In this document: in pieces, positions 8,721-16,737 of the stretch
Layout of the letters: each line of letters opens with the position of its first letter
Numbering within the stretch: the first letter of the stretch is position 1
DNA from: a virus
DNA: 64,000 nucleotides
IMG/VR virus record: IMGVR_UViG_3300020471_000623
Coordinates: 1-64,000 of that record
Strand: one strand, 5' to 3'
Program-made: the position numbers and the translations under genes
Notes under the pieces: generated by a model
What the model was told of the DNA's origin: nothing
Seen by the model: only the letters and a program-made list of their open reading frames with translations
The model's database searches: none

Positions 8721-8728
8721 TATTTATT
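8721..8728 (-). promoter_or_regulatory. Possible minus-strand late promoter box (AATAAATA)
   Basis: On the minus strand this reads AATAAATA, 7 of 8 matches to the late octamer, about 45 bp before the ATG of the minus-strand gene. Weak by sequence alone; position is the main support. Confidence 0.3.
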
Positions 8729-8773
8729 ACTTTGGTATAATACCTACTTTACTTCTGGTTAGATAGAAAGTAT

Positions 8774-8781
8774 TATAAATA
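8774..8781 (+). promoter_or_regulatory. T4-type late promoter box before iscU
   Basis: Exact TATAAATA 18 bp before the IscU ATG, followed by TAGGAGGACTT as ribosome binding site. It implies that the Fe-S genes and the downstream tail-tube-like gene are expressed late. Confidence 0.75.
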
Positions 8782-8799
8782 CTATTACTAGGAGGACTT

Positions 8800-9258
8800 A
8801 TGGCTTATAGTAAAGAAGTAGTAAAAAGATTTGAAGAAGTAACAAACAATCCAGCAGCACACGGAGTAGGTAGGTTTGACCCTAACGACCCACATGTAGC
8901 TACAGGACTTACAGGCGCACCTGCTTGTGGTGATGTTATGAAGTTAGATCTAAAGTTAGACCCAGAAACAGATAGAATTTTAGATGTTAAGTTTAAAACC
9001 TATGGTTGTGGTTCTGCTATCGCTAGTTCAAGCATGTTTGTTGAAATGCTAACAGGTCTTACAATCCAAGAGGCAAAAGAAATAAAGGATAAAGATATTG
9101 CAACAGCACTAGATTTACCACCTATTAAGATACATTGTTCTGTATTAGCAGAAGATAGTATTAAGAGAGCTATCCAGGATTGGGAAGAAAAGAAAGCAGG
9201 AAGAAACACTACTTGGTTAGAACAAATGGGAGCTACTAAAAAGAATGACAGTAAATAG
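8800..9258 (+). CDS. iscU: IscU-type Fe-S cluster scaffold protein
   Basis: Scaffold on which [2Fe-2S] clusters are built before transfer to target proteins. All three family cysteines are present: C43 in GAPACGDVMKL, C70 in TYGCGSAIASS and C113 in KIHCSVLAE; the D45 two residues after the first Cys is also conserved. At 152 residues it is slightly longer than bacterial IscU (128) because of a polar tail. It overlaps the IscA gene by 14 bp. It has no local cysteine desulfurase, so sulfur must come from the host or elsewhere in the phage. Confidence 0.93.
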   Translation: MAYSKEVVKRFEEVTNNPAAHGVGRFDPNDPHVATGLTGAPACGDVMKLDLKLDPETDRILDVKFKTYGCGSAIASSSMFVEMLTGLTIQEAKEIKDKDIATALDLPPIKIHCSVLAEDSIKRAIQDWEEKKAGRNTTWLEQMGATKKNDSK

Positions 9259-9610
9259 TTTTATACCTGTTCAAACTGTTAGTCGTATGATAGACTTTAC
9301 GCCTATAGGCAGAGAGAAAGTTATTGAAAGACTATCAGAAGAGAATAAAAAAGGTGTAAGATATAGTTTACTAGGTGGTGGGTGTGCAGGATTTAGTTAT
9401 GTATTTGACTATGCAGACGAACCACAAGAAGGAGATATAGAATTAGACTTTGAAGATTTTAAACTATGGGTCTGTCCTATATCAGAGAAATATTTAAAAG
9501 GAACAGTTATAGATTGGAAGAAACAAGGATTGAATCAACAGTTTATATACATGAATCCTAATGAAGCTAGCTCATGTGGTTGTGGAACATCTGCTAGTTT
9601 TGAATTATAG
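9245..9610 (+). CDS. iscA: IscA/HesB-type Fe-S carrier protein
   Basis: A-type carrier that receives or delivers Fe-S clusters. The three ligands are present: C47 in GGGCAGFSY, and C111 and C113 in the C-terminal SCGCG. Length 121 is typical. The ATG lies inside the end of iscU, so scaffold and carrier are translationally coupled. The first 15 residues are an extra polar extension compared with IscA, and ATG codons at 9245 and 9287 are both possible starts; I keep the first for its overlap with iscU. Confidence 0.92.
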   Translation: MTVNSFIPVQTVSRMIDFTPIGREKVIERLSEENKKGVRYSLLGGGCAGFSYVFDYADEPQEGDIELDFEDFKLWVCPISEKYLKGTVIDWKKQGLNQQFIYMNPNEASSCGCGTSASFEL

Positions 9611-9619
9611 GAGTATATT

Positions 9620-9775
9620 ATGGCAAGAGTAACAAATTATGTAAGCATTACGCCTACAAAGAAAAGTTCATCACAAGGACAAGGTGGCAGAGGTAGAAGC
9701 ACAAAGATTTCTATGTCCACGATGAATAAACACAAAAAAAGAAGCCACAAAAAATATAGAGGACAAGGTAGATGA
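9620..9775 (+). CDS. 51-residue highly basic protein
   Basis: Short gene between IscA and the tail-tube-like gene, with TAGGAGTATATT before ATG. Its stop overlaps the next start (ATGA). The product has many Lys, Arg, Gly and Ser and ends in an HKKRSHKKYRGQGR tail, so it would bind nucleic acid or acidic proteins. No homolog comes to mind. Tight spacing on both sides and a good ribosome site support a real gene. Confidence 0.65.
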   Translation: MARVTNYVSITPTKKSSSQGQGGRGRSTKISMSTMNKHKKRSHKKYRGQGR

Positions 9776-10359
9776 CACTAACAAATATAACTAACGTATC
9801 AGATGCAGCATTTAGTGCTAACAATCCTGGTGAGTTGGATTACTTACGACCCAATAGTTTTAAATTTATGGTTCATAATATTCCTAATGTTAGTTATTTT
9901 TGTCAAGCAGCTAATATACCTGAAATAAACATTCCAGCAGCAGAACAATCTACACCTTTAGTAGATATACCTTACCCTGGAGACAAATTACAGTTTGGTC
10001 CTTTAATGATTAGATTCTTGGTTCAAGAAGATATGGCTAATTACAAAGAATTATATGATTGGTTAATAGGTTTAGGTTTTCCAGAAAGCCATAAACAATC
10101 TTCTGAATATACACAGAAACAAGAATATAGATTCCCTGATGCTAATCCAGATAAACTACAAGGAATAGCATTACATTCAGACGCTAGCTTATTCATGTTA
10201 GATTCTAACAACAATCCAATTACCAAAATTATTTTTAGGGACGCTTTCCCTATAAGTCTACAAGGATTAGACTTTGAAATATCTTCAGGTAACACAGACT
10301 ATCTAGTAGGTGTTGCTATGTTTAGATACAGAGATTATGTTATTGAGACAGTTACCTAA
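9772..10359 (+). CDS. Tail-tube-like structural protein
   Basis: A 195-residue protein with the pattern of the tail tube fold: an N-terminal RPNSFKFMVHNIPNVSYF strand, a centre with PGDKLQFGPLMIRFLVQED and WLIGLGFP, and a C-terminal VGVAMFRYRDYVIE strand that parallels the end of gp19. It may be a tail completion protein, a tube initiator or a minor tube subunit; the family level is clear but the exact T4 counterpart (gp3, gp54 or a gp19 paralog) is not. Its placement before uvsY fits marine T4-like phages. Confidence 0.65.
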   Translation: MTLTNITNVSDAAFSANNPGELDYLRPNSFKFMVHNIPNVSYFCQAANIPEINIPAAEQSTPLVDIPYPGDKLQFGPLMIRFLVQEDMANYKELYDWLIGLGFPESHKQSSEYTQKQEYRFPDANPDKLQGIALHSDASLFMLDSNNNPITKIIFRDAFPISLQGLDFEISSGNTDYLVGVAMFRYRDYVIETVT

Positions 10360-10376
10360 AACGGTATTACACTTAC

Positions 10377-10405
10377 TTGACTCTTACTATGTAAGAGCTT
10401 ACAAT
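10377..10405 (+). promoter_or_regulatory. Host-type promoter for uvsY, with dyad in the spacer
   Basis: TTGACT, 17-bp spacer, TACAAT. The -35 end and spacer contain CTCTTAC-TAT-GTAAGAG, perfect 7-bp arms. The start site expected 7 bp after the -10 box is about 10412, only 4 bases before the ATG at 10416, so the transcript would be nearly leaderless. Confidence 0.7.
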
Positions 10406-10415
10406 AGACTATATT

Positions 10416-10859
10416 ATGATAAAACTCAACGAAATACAAGAAATGTGGGAGGAAGACTGTAAACTAGATGAATTGAATCTAGGTCAAGAGTCTACTAAAA
10501 TCCCAGAGTTACATTCTAAATACTTGAACATGCTGACAACGTTCAAGTTACAATTACGAAAAAACAAAAGTAATTTACTATCTCTTAGACGTTTGAAATG
10601 GAAATACTTTCGAGGCGAACTAACACAAGAAGAACTAAACAAATTAGGCTGGGACCAATATTTAGGCAATGCACCGTTGAACAATCAGATGAATGAATAC
10701 TTAGACTCAGACCCAGACATTATTACATTACAAGACAAAGTAGAATACATAGAAGCTTGTCTTACACAATTAGATTATATTATGCGCTCTATTAATAGTA
10801 GATCTTTTGATATTAAGAATGCTATTGAATGGAGTAAGTTTACAAGTGGAGTATTATAA
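10416..10859 (+). CDS. uvsY: UvsY recombination mediator
   Basis: Loads UvsX recombinase onto ssDNA covered by gp32. At 147 residues it is close to T4 UvsY (137). The order of features agrees: an N-terminal helical region, a basic middle (RLKWKYFRGELTQEEL), and the C-terminal block with IMRSINSRSFDIKNAIEW, matching the ending of T4 UvsY. The gene is next to uvsW, as in marine T4-like phages. No Shine-Dalgarno is visible, in line with a leaderless transcript. Confidence 0.85.
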   Translation: MIKLNEIQEMWEEDCKLDELNLGQESTKIPELHSKYLNMLTTFKLQLRKNKSNLLSLRRLKWKYFRGELTQEELNKLGWDQYLGNAPLNNQMNEYLDSDPDIITLQDKVEYIEACLTQLDYIMRSINSRSFDIKNAIEWSKFTSGVL

Positions 10860-11002
10860 TGGTAGAGAAAATAGCAGAACAGATAGAAATATGTAAATGC
10901 CATTGGAAAACTATTTTCGTAGGTAGTTTTATAATGCACTTCGTATTTGATTGGTTTATATTTGGATTAGGCATTCTATTAGGAATGCACATAGGACATT
11001 AA
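10859..11002 (+). CDS. 47-residue single-span membrane protein
   Basis: Starts in a TAATG overlap with the uvsY stop and ends one base before the next ATG. The N-terminal 18 residues are polar with CKC; residues 22-45 form one hydrophobic segment (around FIMHFVFDWFIFGLGILLG). It is coupled to uvsY for translation. No family recognised; a small inner-membrane protein is the only supported description. Confidence 0.6.
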   Translation: MVEKIAEQIEICKCHWKTIFVGSFIMHFVFDWFIFGLGILLGMHIGH

Positions 11003-11003
11003 C

Positions 11004-11576
11004 ATGAACATATTCTTACTACACGAAAATCCTACTATATGTGCTGAAATGCACTGTGATAAACATGTGGTTAAAATGGTTATTGAGTATGCACAACTTA
11101 TGTCCACAGCACACAGAGTCTTAGACGGAGATATGTATGAAAGTAAAACTGCAGCAGGCAGACGAATTAAAAGGTGGCTTCATCCTAACAGCAATATGGA
11201 AAACGTTCTATACAAGGCGAGCCATATCAACCATCCAGATGGTTTGTGGGTTAGAAGTAGTGATGCCAATTATAATTACCTTTACAATCTATGGTGTAGG
11301 TTATGTGAAGAATATACTCATAGGTATGGTAGGACACATCTAACAGAAGAAAAACTAAAAGATCTTCTTAGGTTCCCACCTAGTAATATACAACATGCAT
11401 CTATGGCAGACATTCATGGTTTGCCACTAGCTATGCCAGATGATGTAAAAGGCAGAAGTGTAGTAAAATCTTATCGTAGGTATTACAAGAAATACAAAAT
11501 GCCTTTTGCAAGATACACAAAAAGAGAAACACCTGAGTTTATGGTTGAAGAACTACACGCAGGTTATGCATCGTAA
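11004..11576 (+). CDS. Conserved phage protein, unknown function
   Basis: A 190-residue protein starting MNIFLLHENPTICAEMHCDKHVVKM, a pattern I know from many phages without an assigned function. Conserved polar residues cluster in the HCDKH motif (residues 18-22) and in a later WVRSSDANYNYL block, and a basic C-terminal part (SYRRYYKKYK) suggests nucleic acid contact. It ends overlapping uvsW by one base (TAATG). I do not see the T4 endonuclease V fold, despite the repair setting. Confidence 0.65.
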   Translation: MNIFLLHENPTICAEMHCDKHVVKMVIEYAQLMSTAHRVLDGDMYESKTAAGRRIKRWLHPNSNMENVLYKASHINHPDGLWVRSSDANYNYLYNLWCRLCEEYTHRYGRTHLTEEKLKDLLRFPPSNIQHASMADIHGLPLAMPDDVKGRSVVKSYRRYYKKYKMPFARYTKRETPEFMVEELHAGYAS

Positions 11577-13054
11577 TGACTATCAGTGTAACCAAGAAAG
11601 ACGAAGTATATCTTAAAATAAAAACAGATCTTAGCACAGACCAAGAACTGAATGACTTCTTTACCTTTGATGTTCCTGGTGCAAAGTTTATGCCACTATA
11701 TAGAAACAGAATGTGGGACGGCAAAGCAAGGCTATACAGTTTATACAAGAAAGAATTATATGTAGGACTTCTGCCCTACTTAAAAGAGTTTGCAGAAACA
11801 TTAGAATACGATTTAGACATAAACATTCCAGATATAGGAGAAGAAACAGATGTCAAAAAACTTACAGAAGCTCTCAAATTACATGCTGGAGGAAAACCGA
11901 TACAGGCTAGGGAGTATCAACAGGATGCAGTTGATCATTGTATTAAGCAGGGCAGAACTTTGTTGCTCAGTCCTACTGCTAGTGGGAAGTCTCTTATTAT
12001 ATACAGCCTTATAAGATATCATCAGGCAAAAGGTCGTAAGCAACTTGTTATTGTTCCTACTACATCATTGGTAGAACAAATGTATGGGGACTTTCAAGAC
12101 TATGCCACAGCAGACAAACATTGGGCAGCACCTGATAACTGTCATAGGATATATGGAGGCAAAGAAAAGAGTAATGAATATCCTATTACTATTTCTACAT
12201 GGCAATCTATATACAAGTTTCCTAAGAAATGGTTTGAACAGTTTGATGTCGTGTATGGAGATGAGGCACACTTATTTAAGGCAAAGTCTTTAACAACATT
12301 AATGAATAAACTTACTAATACACCTTATAGAATAGGAACAACAGGAACATTAGACGGAACAAAGACACATAGGTTAGTATTAGAAGGTGTGTTTGGACAA
12401 GTTCATAAGGTTACTACAACTAAAAAATTAATGGAAGATAAACAACTTGCTAATCTTAAAATTGTATGTTGCACACTAAATTATAAAGACGTTATACGAA
12501 AAGAAATGAAAGGCAAAACATATCAAGAAGAAATAGATTGGCTTGTTACTAATCCAGATCGTAATGAAATAATAAAGAACTTAACTATTGCACAAGAAGG
12601 TAATACACTTGTTCTATTTCAATTTGTAGAAAAACATGGTTCAGTATTACATGAAATGATTAGCAATAGTGTTAAGAAAGGTAGGAAAGTGTTCTTTGTA
12701 TATGGTGGCACAGAAACAGAACAAAGAGAACAAGTTAGAGCTATAACAGAAAAAGAAAATGATGTAATTATTATAGCTTCATACGGCACATTTTCCACAG
12801 GTATAAATATAAGAAACCTTCATAATATTGTTTTCGCCTCTCCTAGTAAGAGTAGAATTAGAAATCTACAAAGTATAGGTAGAGGGCTTAGAAAAGGAGA
12901 TAAGAAGGTAGTATGTAACTTGTTTGACATTGGTGATGATTTATCGTGGAAATCTCACAAGAATTACACACTTAACCATTTAATAGAGAGGGTAAAACTT
13001 TATAACGAAGAAGGCTTCGATTATAAGTTAGTAAAAATAGATGTCAGAAGTTAG
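11576..13054 (+). CDS. uvsW: UvsW helicase
   Basis: SF2 helicase that unwinds branched DNA and R-loops and helps shift replication from origins to recombination. At 492 residues it matches T4 UvsW (503). Motif I is SPTASGKSLI, motif II is YGDEAHLF (DEAH), motif III IGTTGTLDG, and motif VI QSIGRGLRKGDKK. The N-terminal domain with FFTFDVPGAKFMPLYRNRMWDGK is the UvsW-specific DNA-binding part. It overlaps the next gene by 14 bp. Confidence 0.95.
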   Translation: MTISVTKKDEVYLKIKTDLSTDQELNDFFTFDVPGAKFMPLYRNRMWDGKARLYSLYKKELYVGLLPYLKEFAETLEYDLDINIPDIGEETDVKKLTEALKLHAGGKPIQAREYQQDAVDHCIKQGRTLLLSPTASGKSLIIYSLIRYHQAKGRKQLVIVPTTSLVEQMYGDFQDYATADKHWAAPDNCHRIYGGKEKSNEYPITISTWQSIYKFPKKWFEQFDVVYGDEAHLFKAKSLTTLMNKLTNTPYRIGTTGTLDGTKTHRLVLEGVFGQVHKVTTTKKLMEDKQLANLKIVCCTLNYKDVIRKEMKGKTYQEEIDWLVTNPDRNEIIKNLTIAQEGNTLVLFQFVEKHGSVLHEMISNSVKKGRKVFFVYGGTETEQREQVRAITEKENDVIIIASYGTFSTGINIRNLHNIVFASPSKSRIRNLQSIGRGLRKGDKKVVCNLFDIGDDLSWKSHKNYTLNHLIERVKLYNEEGFDYKLVKIDVRS

Positions 13055-13445
13055 TATATTAAAATTAAGAGATGGAGCTACAGTAGTGGCAAAAGTAAGT
13101 TCAGAAGATGGAGAAAAGTTTTTAGTAGAACATCCTATAGAACTTGTATCAGCAGCAGGAATGTTGAAACAAGGATTAGGAGAAGCTATTAGTTTGAAAC
13201 CTTGGATATCCATTGCAGAAGAACATGCGTTTACTATTGAAAGAGCACAAGTAATAACAGTAGCAACATTACAGGAAAAGTTTATAAACGGATATCATAA
13301 TATGGTTGAAGCTATATACTTTAAAGATCCTCAATGGATGGGAGACTTTGTTGAAGAAGAAGAGGCTCTTACAACTGAGGATGATATTAACATAGATGAA
13401 TTAGCAGATTACGCAGATGCTATCATAAAAAACAAAATACATTGA
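13041..13445 (+). CDS. Sm/Lsm-like small beta-barrel protein, copy 1
   Basis: A 134-residue protein with an N-terminal SILKLRDGATVVAKV strand pair, which resembles the start of Sm/Lsm-like folds, and a second half with ISIAEEHAFTIERAQVITV. It shares layout with the protein at 41374-41727 (LKL/IKL start, then PW or P-rich turn, then I-E/H-V strand, and Y-N near the end), so the two look like diverged paralogs. The C terminus is acidic. Such a protein could bind RNA or act as an adaptor, but this is inferred from fold resemblance. Confidence 0.55.
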   Translation: MSEVSILKLRDGATVVAKVSSEDGEKFLVEHPIELVSAAGMLKQGLGEAISLKPWISIAEEHAFTIERAQVITVATLQEKFINGYHNMVEAIYFKDPQWMGDFVEEEEALTTEDDINIDELADYADAIIKNKIH

Positions 13446-13446
13446 T

Positions 13447-13896
13447 ATGAAAGAATTAGGAATGGTATTATTAGGTTGTCTTGTATTCGTAGGATTCTTT
13501 GCAGGTGTTGTATATCCTGATTTAGAATACAAAGGTTATCCTAGCACACATAATTGCACAGGCGAGTGTTATGATGAGTATGTTAGAACACATGGAACAA
13601 CTGTAGAAATATTAAAGGCTAAACAGGCAATAGCAGCAGGCGACCCGTTTAGCAGTATTAGAGGCTTATACGCAGGTTGCGCTGCCTGTCATGGTAGGAA
13701 CGGAGAAGGTAGTGGAATGTTTCCTCAGTTAGCAGGTAACAGTGCAAGTTATATTAGTGGACAACTAATCAAGTATAAGAATAGAGAACAAATTGGAATG
13801 AACAGTTCTATGATGTGGGGACAAGCAGGCAACTTGTCTGATAAAGAAATTGAATTATTAGGGGAATACATAGAAGCAGGTTTCCCAGCTGAATAA
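13447..13896 (+). CDS. Membrane-anchored c-type cytochrome
   Basis: Class I cytochrome c. Residues 5-23 form one hydrophobic segment, either a signal anchor or signal peptide for export. Heme attachment is C78-A-A-C81-H82, and a Met for the second axial ligand lies at 118-123. The following FPQLAGNSASYISGQL and the LSDKEIELLGEYI helix fit the c553/c4 type. Cys37 and Cys41 before the heme domain are an odd extra pair. It would need the host's heme ligation system. It sits between uvsW and gp55, with only one base after the previous stop. Confidence 0.85.
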   Translation: MKELGMVLLGCLVFVGFFAGVVYPDLEYKGYPSTHNCTGECYDEYVRTHGTTVEILKAKQAIAAGDPFSSIRGLYAGCAACHGRNGEGSGMFPQLAGNSASYISGQLIKYKNREQIGMNSSMMWGQAGNLSDKEIELLGEYIEAGFPAE

Positions 13897-13908
13897 TAGG
13901 AGTATATT

Positions 13909-14505
13909 ATGGCAAAAAGACGTGACCCTAACTCGGCTCACTACATTGATAACAAAGAATTTTTAGCAAAAATATCTGATTATCGTGAAAAGAGAATAGA
14001 GGCAGAAGAATGTGGTGACCCAAGACCACAAGTAACTAATTACTTGGGAGAGTGCTTTGTGAAGATTGCTAATCACTTGGCATATAAATCCAACTTTGTA
14101 AACTATACATTTAGAGATGAAATGATTCTAGATGGGATAGAAAATTGTCTTACATACATGGACAACTTTGACCCAGCAAAATCTAAAAATCCTTTTGCAT
14201 ACTTTACACAAATCACATACTATGCTTTCATTAGACGTATCCAGAAAGAGAAACGTCAGATGGAAACAAAGTTCAAATATATAAAGTCATTAGATATAGA
14301 ACAAATATTAGAAGCAAGTGCAGATGGCACAGAAGGTTCTAATGAATATATCAGTTATATGAGAGGCATAATTGAACAAGCAGAGGCAGATAATGCAGCA
14401 GCAGATAAAGCCAATGAAGGTAAGAAGATGCCTAAACGTCGTCCTAAATACTTAGACGAAAAAATTAAAGCAGAAGAAGCTAAAAAAGGTAAAACTGACT
14501 CTTGA
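13909..14505 (+). CDS. 55: Late transcription sigma factor gp55
   Basis: Small sigma70-family protein that directs host RNA polymerase to TATAAATA late promoters with the sliding clamp as activator. At 198 residues it resembles T4 gp55 (185). The MILDGIENCLTYMDNFDPAKSKNPFAYFTQITYYAFIRRI region corresponds to sigma region 2. The C-terminal 50 residues are Ala/Lys-rich and lack a region 4, as in gp55. TAGGAGTATATT precedes ATG. About a dozen matching boxes in this window support its role. Confidence 0.92.
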   Translation: MAKRRDPNSAHYIDNKEFLAKISDYREKRIEAEECGDPRPQVTNYLGECFVKIANHLAYKSNFVNYTFRDEMILDGIENCLTYMDNFDPAKSKNPFAYFTQITYYAFIRRIQKEKRQMETKFKYIKSLDIEQILEASADGTEGSNEYISYMRGIIEQAEADNAAADKANEGKKMPKRRPKYLDEKIKAEEAKKGKTDS

Positions 14506-14531
14506 ATCTAGGTTCAGGTTTCATATATAAT
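14502..14531 (+). promoter_or_regulatory. Host-type promoter for queE, leaderless spacing
   Basis: TTGAAT, 18-bp spacer, TATAAT, with GGTTC in the same register as other promoters of this class and partial TGAA/TTCA symmetry. The expected start is about 14538, two bases before ATG 14540. Confidence 0.6.
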
Positions 14532-14539
14532 ATCACACT

Positions 14540-15421
14540 ATGGGAAAGTTAAGATATTCAGAGGTATTTTATAGCGTCCAAGGCGAAGGCAGATTCGTAG
14601 GTGTTCCTAGTGTCTTCCTCAGAGTCTTTGGTTGTAATTTTGAATGCGCTGGCTTTGGACAAGAACGTGGTAAACTAATTGCTACAGATCAGATGCCTTA
14701 CTTTACAGACCCTAAAGCAGATAAGAATCATCCTGAGGCATATAAGAGTATTGAAGAATTGCCTGTTACTCCTATAGGTTGTGATAGTTCTGCTAGTTGG
14801 GCTATGAAATATAAACATTTACAATTAACTGAAACAATAGAACAAGTCCAACAAAGAATTATAGATTTACTTCCTAATGGTAAGTATGATGAAAGAGAAG
14901 ATATACATCTAGTTATTACAGGCGGAGAACCTTTATTAGGTTGGCAAAGAGTATGGCCTGAACTATTAGAACTAGGCAGAAGTATAGGATTGAAGAACGT
15001 TACATTTGAAACAAATGGAACACAGAATTTACAAGATCAATTTATAGAATATTTAAATGGAGATGGCAAAGATATACATGTTACATGGTCTACATCTCCT
15101 AAACTATCTATCTCAGGTGAGGAACAATTTGACGCACTTGTTCCTGAAGTATTGGTAGATATGAATAAGGTTACGAATAGTCATTTATATAATAAATTTG
15201 TCGTTAGGGATATAAATGACTTTGAAGAAGTAGATACTTTCGTGAACGCATACAAAGAGGCAGGTGTAAAATTAGATGCTGTCTATTGTATGCCTGAAGG
15301 TGCTACATTAGAACAACAAACACTAACGGCAAAAGGTGTTGCTGAGGCATGTATGAAAACAGGCTACAAATATAGCCCTAGGTTACATATAGATTTATTT
15401 GGTAATGCCTGGGGAACGTAA
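14540..15421 (+). CDS. queE: QueE, 7-carboxy-7-deazaguanine synthase
   Basis: Radical SAM enzyme converting 6-carboxytetrahydropterin to 7-carboxy-7-deazaguanine (CDG). The N terminus SEVFYSVQGEGRFVGVPSVF is the family signature. C32 and C36 (GCNFECAGF) plus C81 (PIGCDSSASW) are the likely cluster ligands: the third Cys sits after an insertion of about 44 residues, in place of the compact CxxxCxxC. GGEPLLGW at 128-135 binds SAM. At 293 residues it is longer than E. coli QueE (223). It works with FolE and QueD downstream. Confidence 0.9.
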   Translation: MGKLRYSEVFYSVQGEGRFVGVPSVFLRVFGCNFECAGFGQERGKLIATDQMPYFTDPKADKNHPEAYKSIEELPVTPIGCDSSASWAMKYKHLQLTETIEQVQQRIIDLLPNGKYDEREDIHLVITGGEPLLGWQRVWPELLELGRSIGLKNVTFETNGTQNLQDQFIEYLNGDGKDIHVTWSTSPKLSISGEEQFDALVPEVLVDMNKVTNSHLYNKFVVRDINDFEEVDTFVNAYKEAGVKLDAVYCMPEGATLEQQTLTAKGVAEACMKTGYKYSPRLHIDLFGNAWGT

Positions 15422-15423
15422 AT

Positions 15424-15618
15424 ATGAAATGGTGGGAAACTTTATGGAAACAAGATGTTGAAAAAGACACTTGGACAGACCCAGACCCTGATGATTTGAC
15501 AGTAGATAATGCTTACAAAACCAGATGGATTTGGTATCACACAATCCTAGGAATAGGAATGTTCATGACAAACATATTATTGATTGCTATTTTACTACTA
15601 TTGGCGATAAAATTATGA
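15424..15618 (+). CDS. Small C-terminally anchored membrane protein
   Basis: 64 residues: a polar N-terminal half with KWWETLWKQDVEKDTWTDPD and a 25-residue hydrophobic C-terminal segment (about 37-62). It starts two bases after queE and overlaps the next gene by ATGA. The ribosome site is weak (GGGGAACG). No family recognised. Translational coupling on both sides supports it. Confidence 0.6.
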   Translation: MKWWETLWKQDVEKDTWTDPDPDDLTVDNAYKTRWIWYHTILGIGMFMTNILLIAILLLLAIKL

Positions 15619-16037
15619 GTGAACATGGAGTAATAATTGTATCTTGGCAGGACATTGATGAGATGGTTGAAACACTATATCAAAAATTAAAAGACGAGAA
15701 CATAGATAAAGTGGTAGGCATATCACGTGGTGGACTTATACCAGGTGTTATGTTATCACACAAACTAAACGCAGGCTTTGAACCTCTTGAATGGCAAACC
15801 AGAGATGGAGAGTTTCAAGATAAGATTAAAGCTAACGGATTCAATAAAAATTTAAAAGGCACTATTTTTGTTGATGATATTTGTGATAGTGCCTTAACAA
15901 TAAATCAAATCAAGGAAATAATACCCAATAGCAGGTGGGCTGTATTACACCAAAAGGCAGACATAAGTCTTGACTTTGTTGCTGAAAGATTGTATTCTAA
16001 TGATACTAGGTGGGTAATATATCCTTGGGAAGAATAA
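15615..16037 (+). CDS. Purine-type phosphoribosyltransferase
   Basis: PRTase fold protein, 140 residues, like xanthine/guanine phosphoribosyltransferases. The PRPP-binding loop is GTIFVDDICDSALTI; the earlier KVVGISRGGLIPGVML carries the substrate-binding loop. An upstream in-frame extension to 15525 exists, but ATG 15615 is chosen because it overlaps the previous stop (ATGA) and begins directly at the fold. In this setting, between QueE and FolE, it may handle guanine or a deazaguanine base; the substrate cannot be read from sequence. Confidence 0.75.
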   Translation: MSEHGVIIVSWQDIDEMVETLYQKLKDENIDKVVGISRGGLIPGVMLSHKLNAGFEPLEWQTRDGEFQDKIKANGFNKNLKGTIFVDDICDSALTINQIKEIIPNSRWAVLHQKADISLDFVAERLYSNDTRWVIYPWEE

Positions 16038-16056
16038 TCTCATACAGGAGAATAAA

Positions 16057-16737
16057 ATGATTAGTAAGGAAATAATAGCAAGGTTAAAGGACAAAGGCAT
16101 TAGATATTATGCTGCTGACAATATTTCAGAAGTCCTAGAGCCCGGTGACAAGGAAAAACTAATTGAAGAACTATCTGGCAAGTTCCATGAAGTTCTAAAG
16201 TCATTAGTTATTGACACAGAAAACGATCCTAACAGTATTGATACTGGCAGGCGTATGGCTAAGATGTATGTTAATGAAATTATGGGTGGTAGGTATAAAA
16301 CTATGCCAGATCCTAATAGTTTTCCTAACTATATTGAGAATGGATACGAAGGTATGTTGGTTGTGAGAAGTGAATTGAAAAGTGTATGTTCACATCATCA
16401 CCAGCCTGTTACAGGTATAGCATACATAGGAATAATTGCAGGTGATAAACTATTAGGTTTATCTAAATACACAAGGATAGCACAATGGTGTGCTACAAGA
16501 GGCACATTACAAGAAGAACTTAATGTAATGATAGCAGATGAAATTCAGAGACAATGTGAAACAGAACATGTAGGAGTCTATATACAGGCAACGCATGGTT
16601 GTTGTGAGAACAGAGGCATTAAAGCACATAGTTCTTTAACACAGACAACTGTTTTACGAGGCGGTTTTAAGAAAGAAGATTTGAAGAAAGAATTCTTTGA
16701 TAATATTACACAACAACAAATGGTATCACCTAGATAA
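16057..16737 (+). CDS. folE: FolE, GTP cyclohydrolase I
   Basis: Converts GTP to 7,8-dihydroneopterin triphosphate, the first step towards deazaguanines. At 226 residues it equals the bacterial enzyme (222). The zinc and catalytic residues are visible: C111, H113 and H114 in VCSHHHQP, and C182 in THGCCENRG. The block GLSKYTRIAQWCATRGTLQEEL is characteristic. CAGGAGAATAAA precedes ATG. It forms a pathway with QueD and QueE in this cluster. Confidence 0.95.
   Translation: MISKEIIARLKDKGIRYYAADNISEVLEPGDKEKLIEELSGKFHEVLKSLVIDTENDPNSIDTGRRMAKMYVNEIMGGRYKTMPDPNSFPNYIENGYEGMLVVRSELKSVCSHHHQPVTGIAYIGIIAGDKLLGLSKYTRIAQWCATRGTLQEELNVMIADEIQRQCETEHVGVYIQATHGCCENRGIKAHSSLTQTTVLRGGFKKEDLKKEFFDNITQQQMVSPR

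Noticed and set aside
11004-11576. T4 endonuclease V (DenV)
   Set aside because: Length and motifs (HCDKHVVKM) do not match DenV, despite the repair genes around it.
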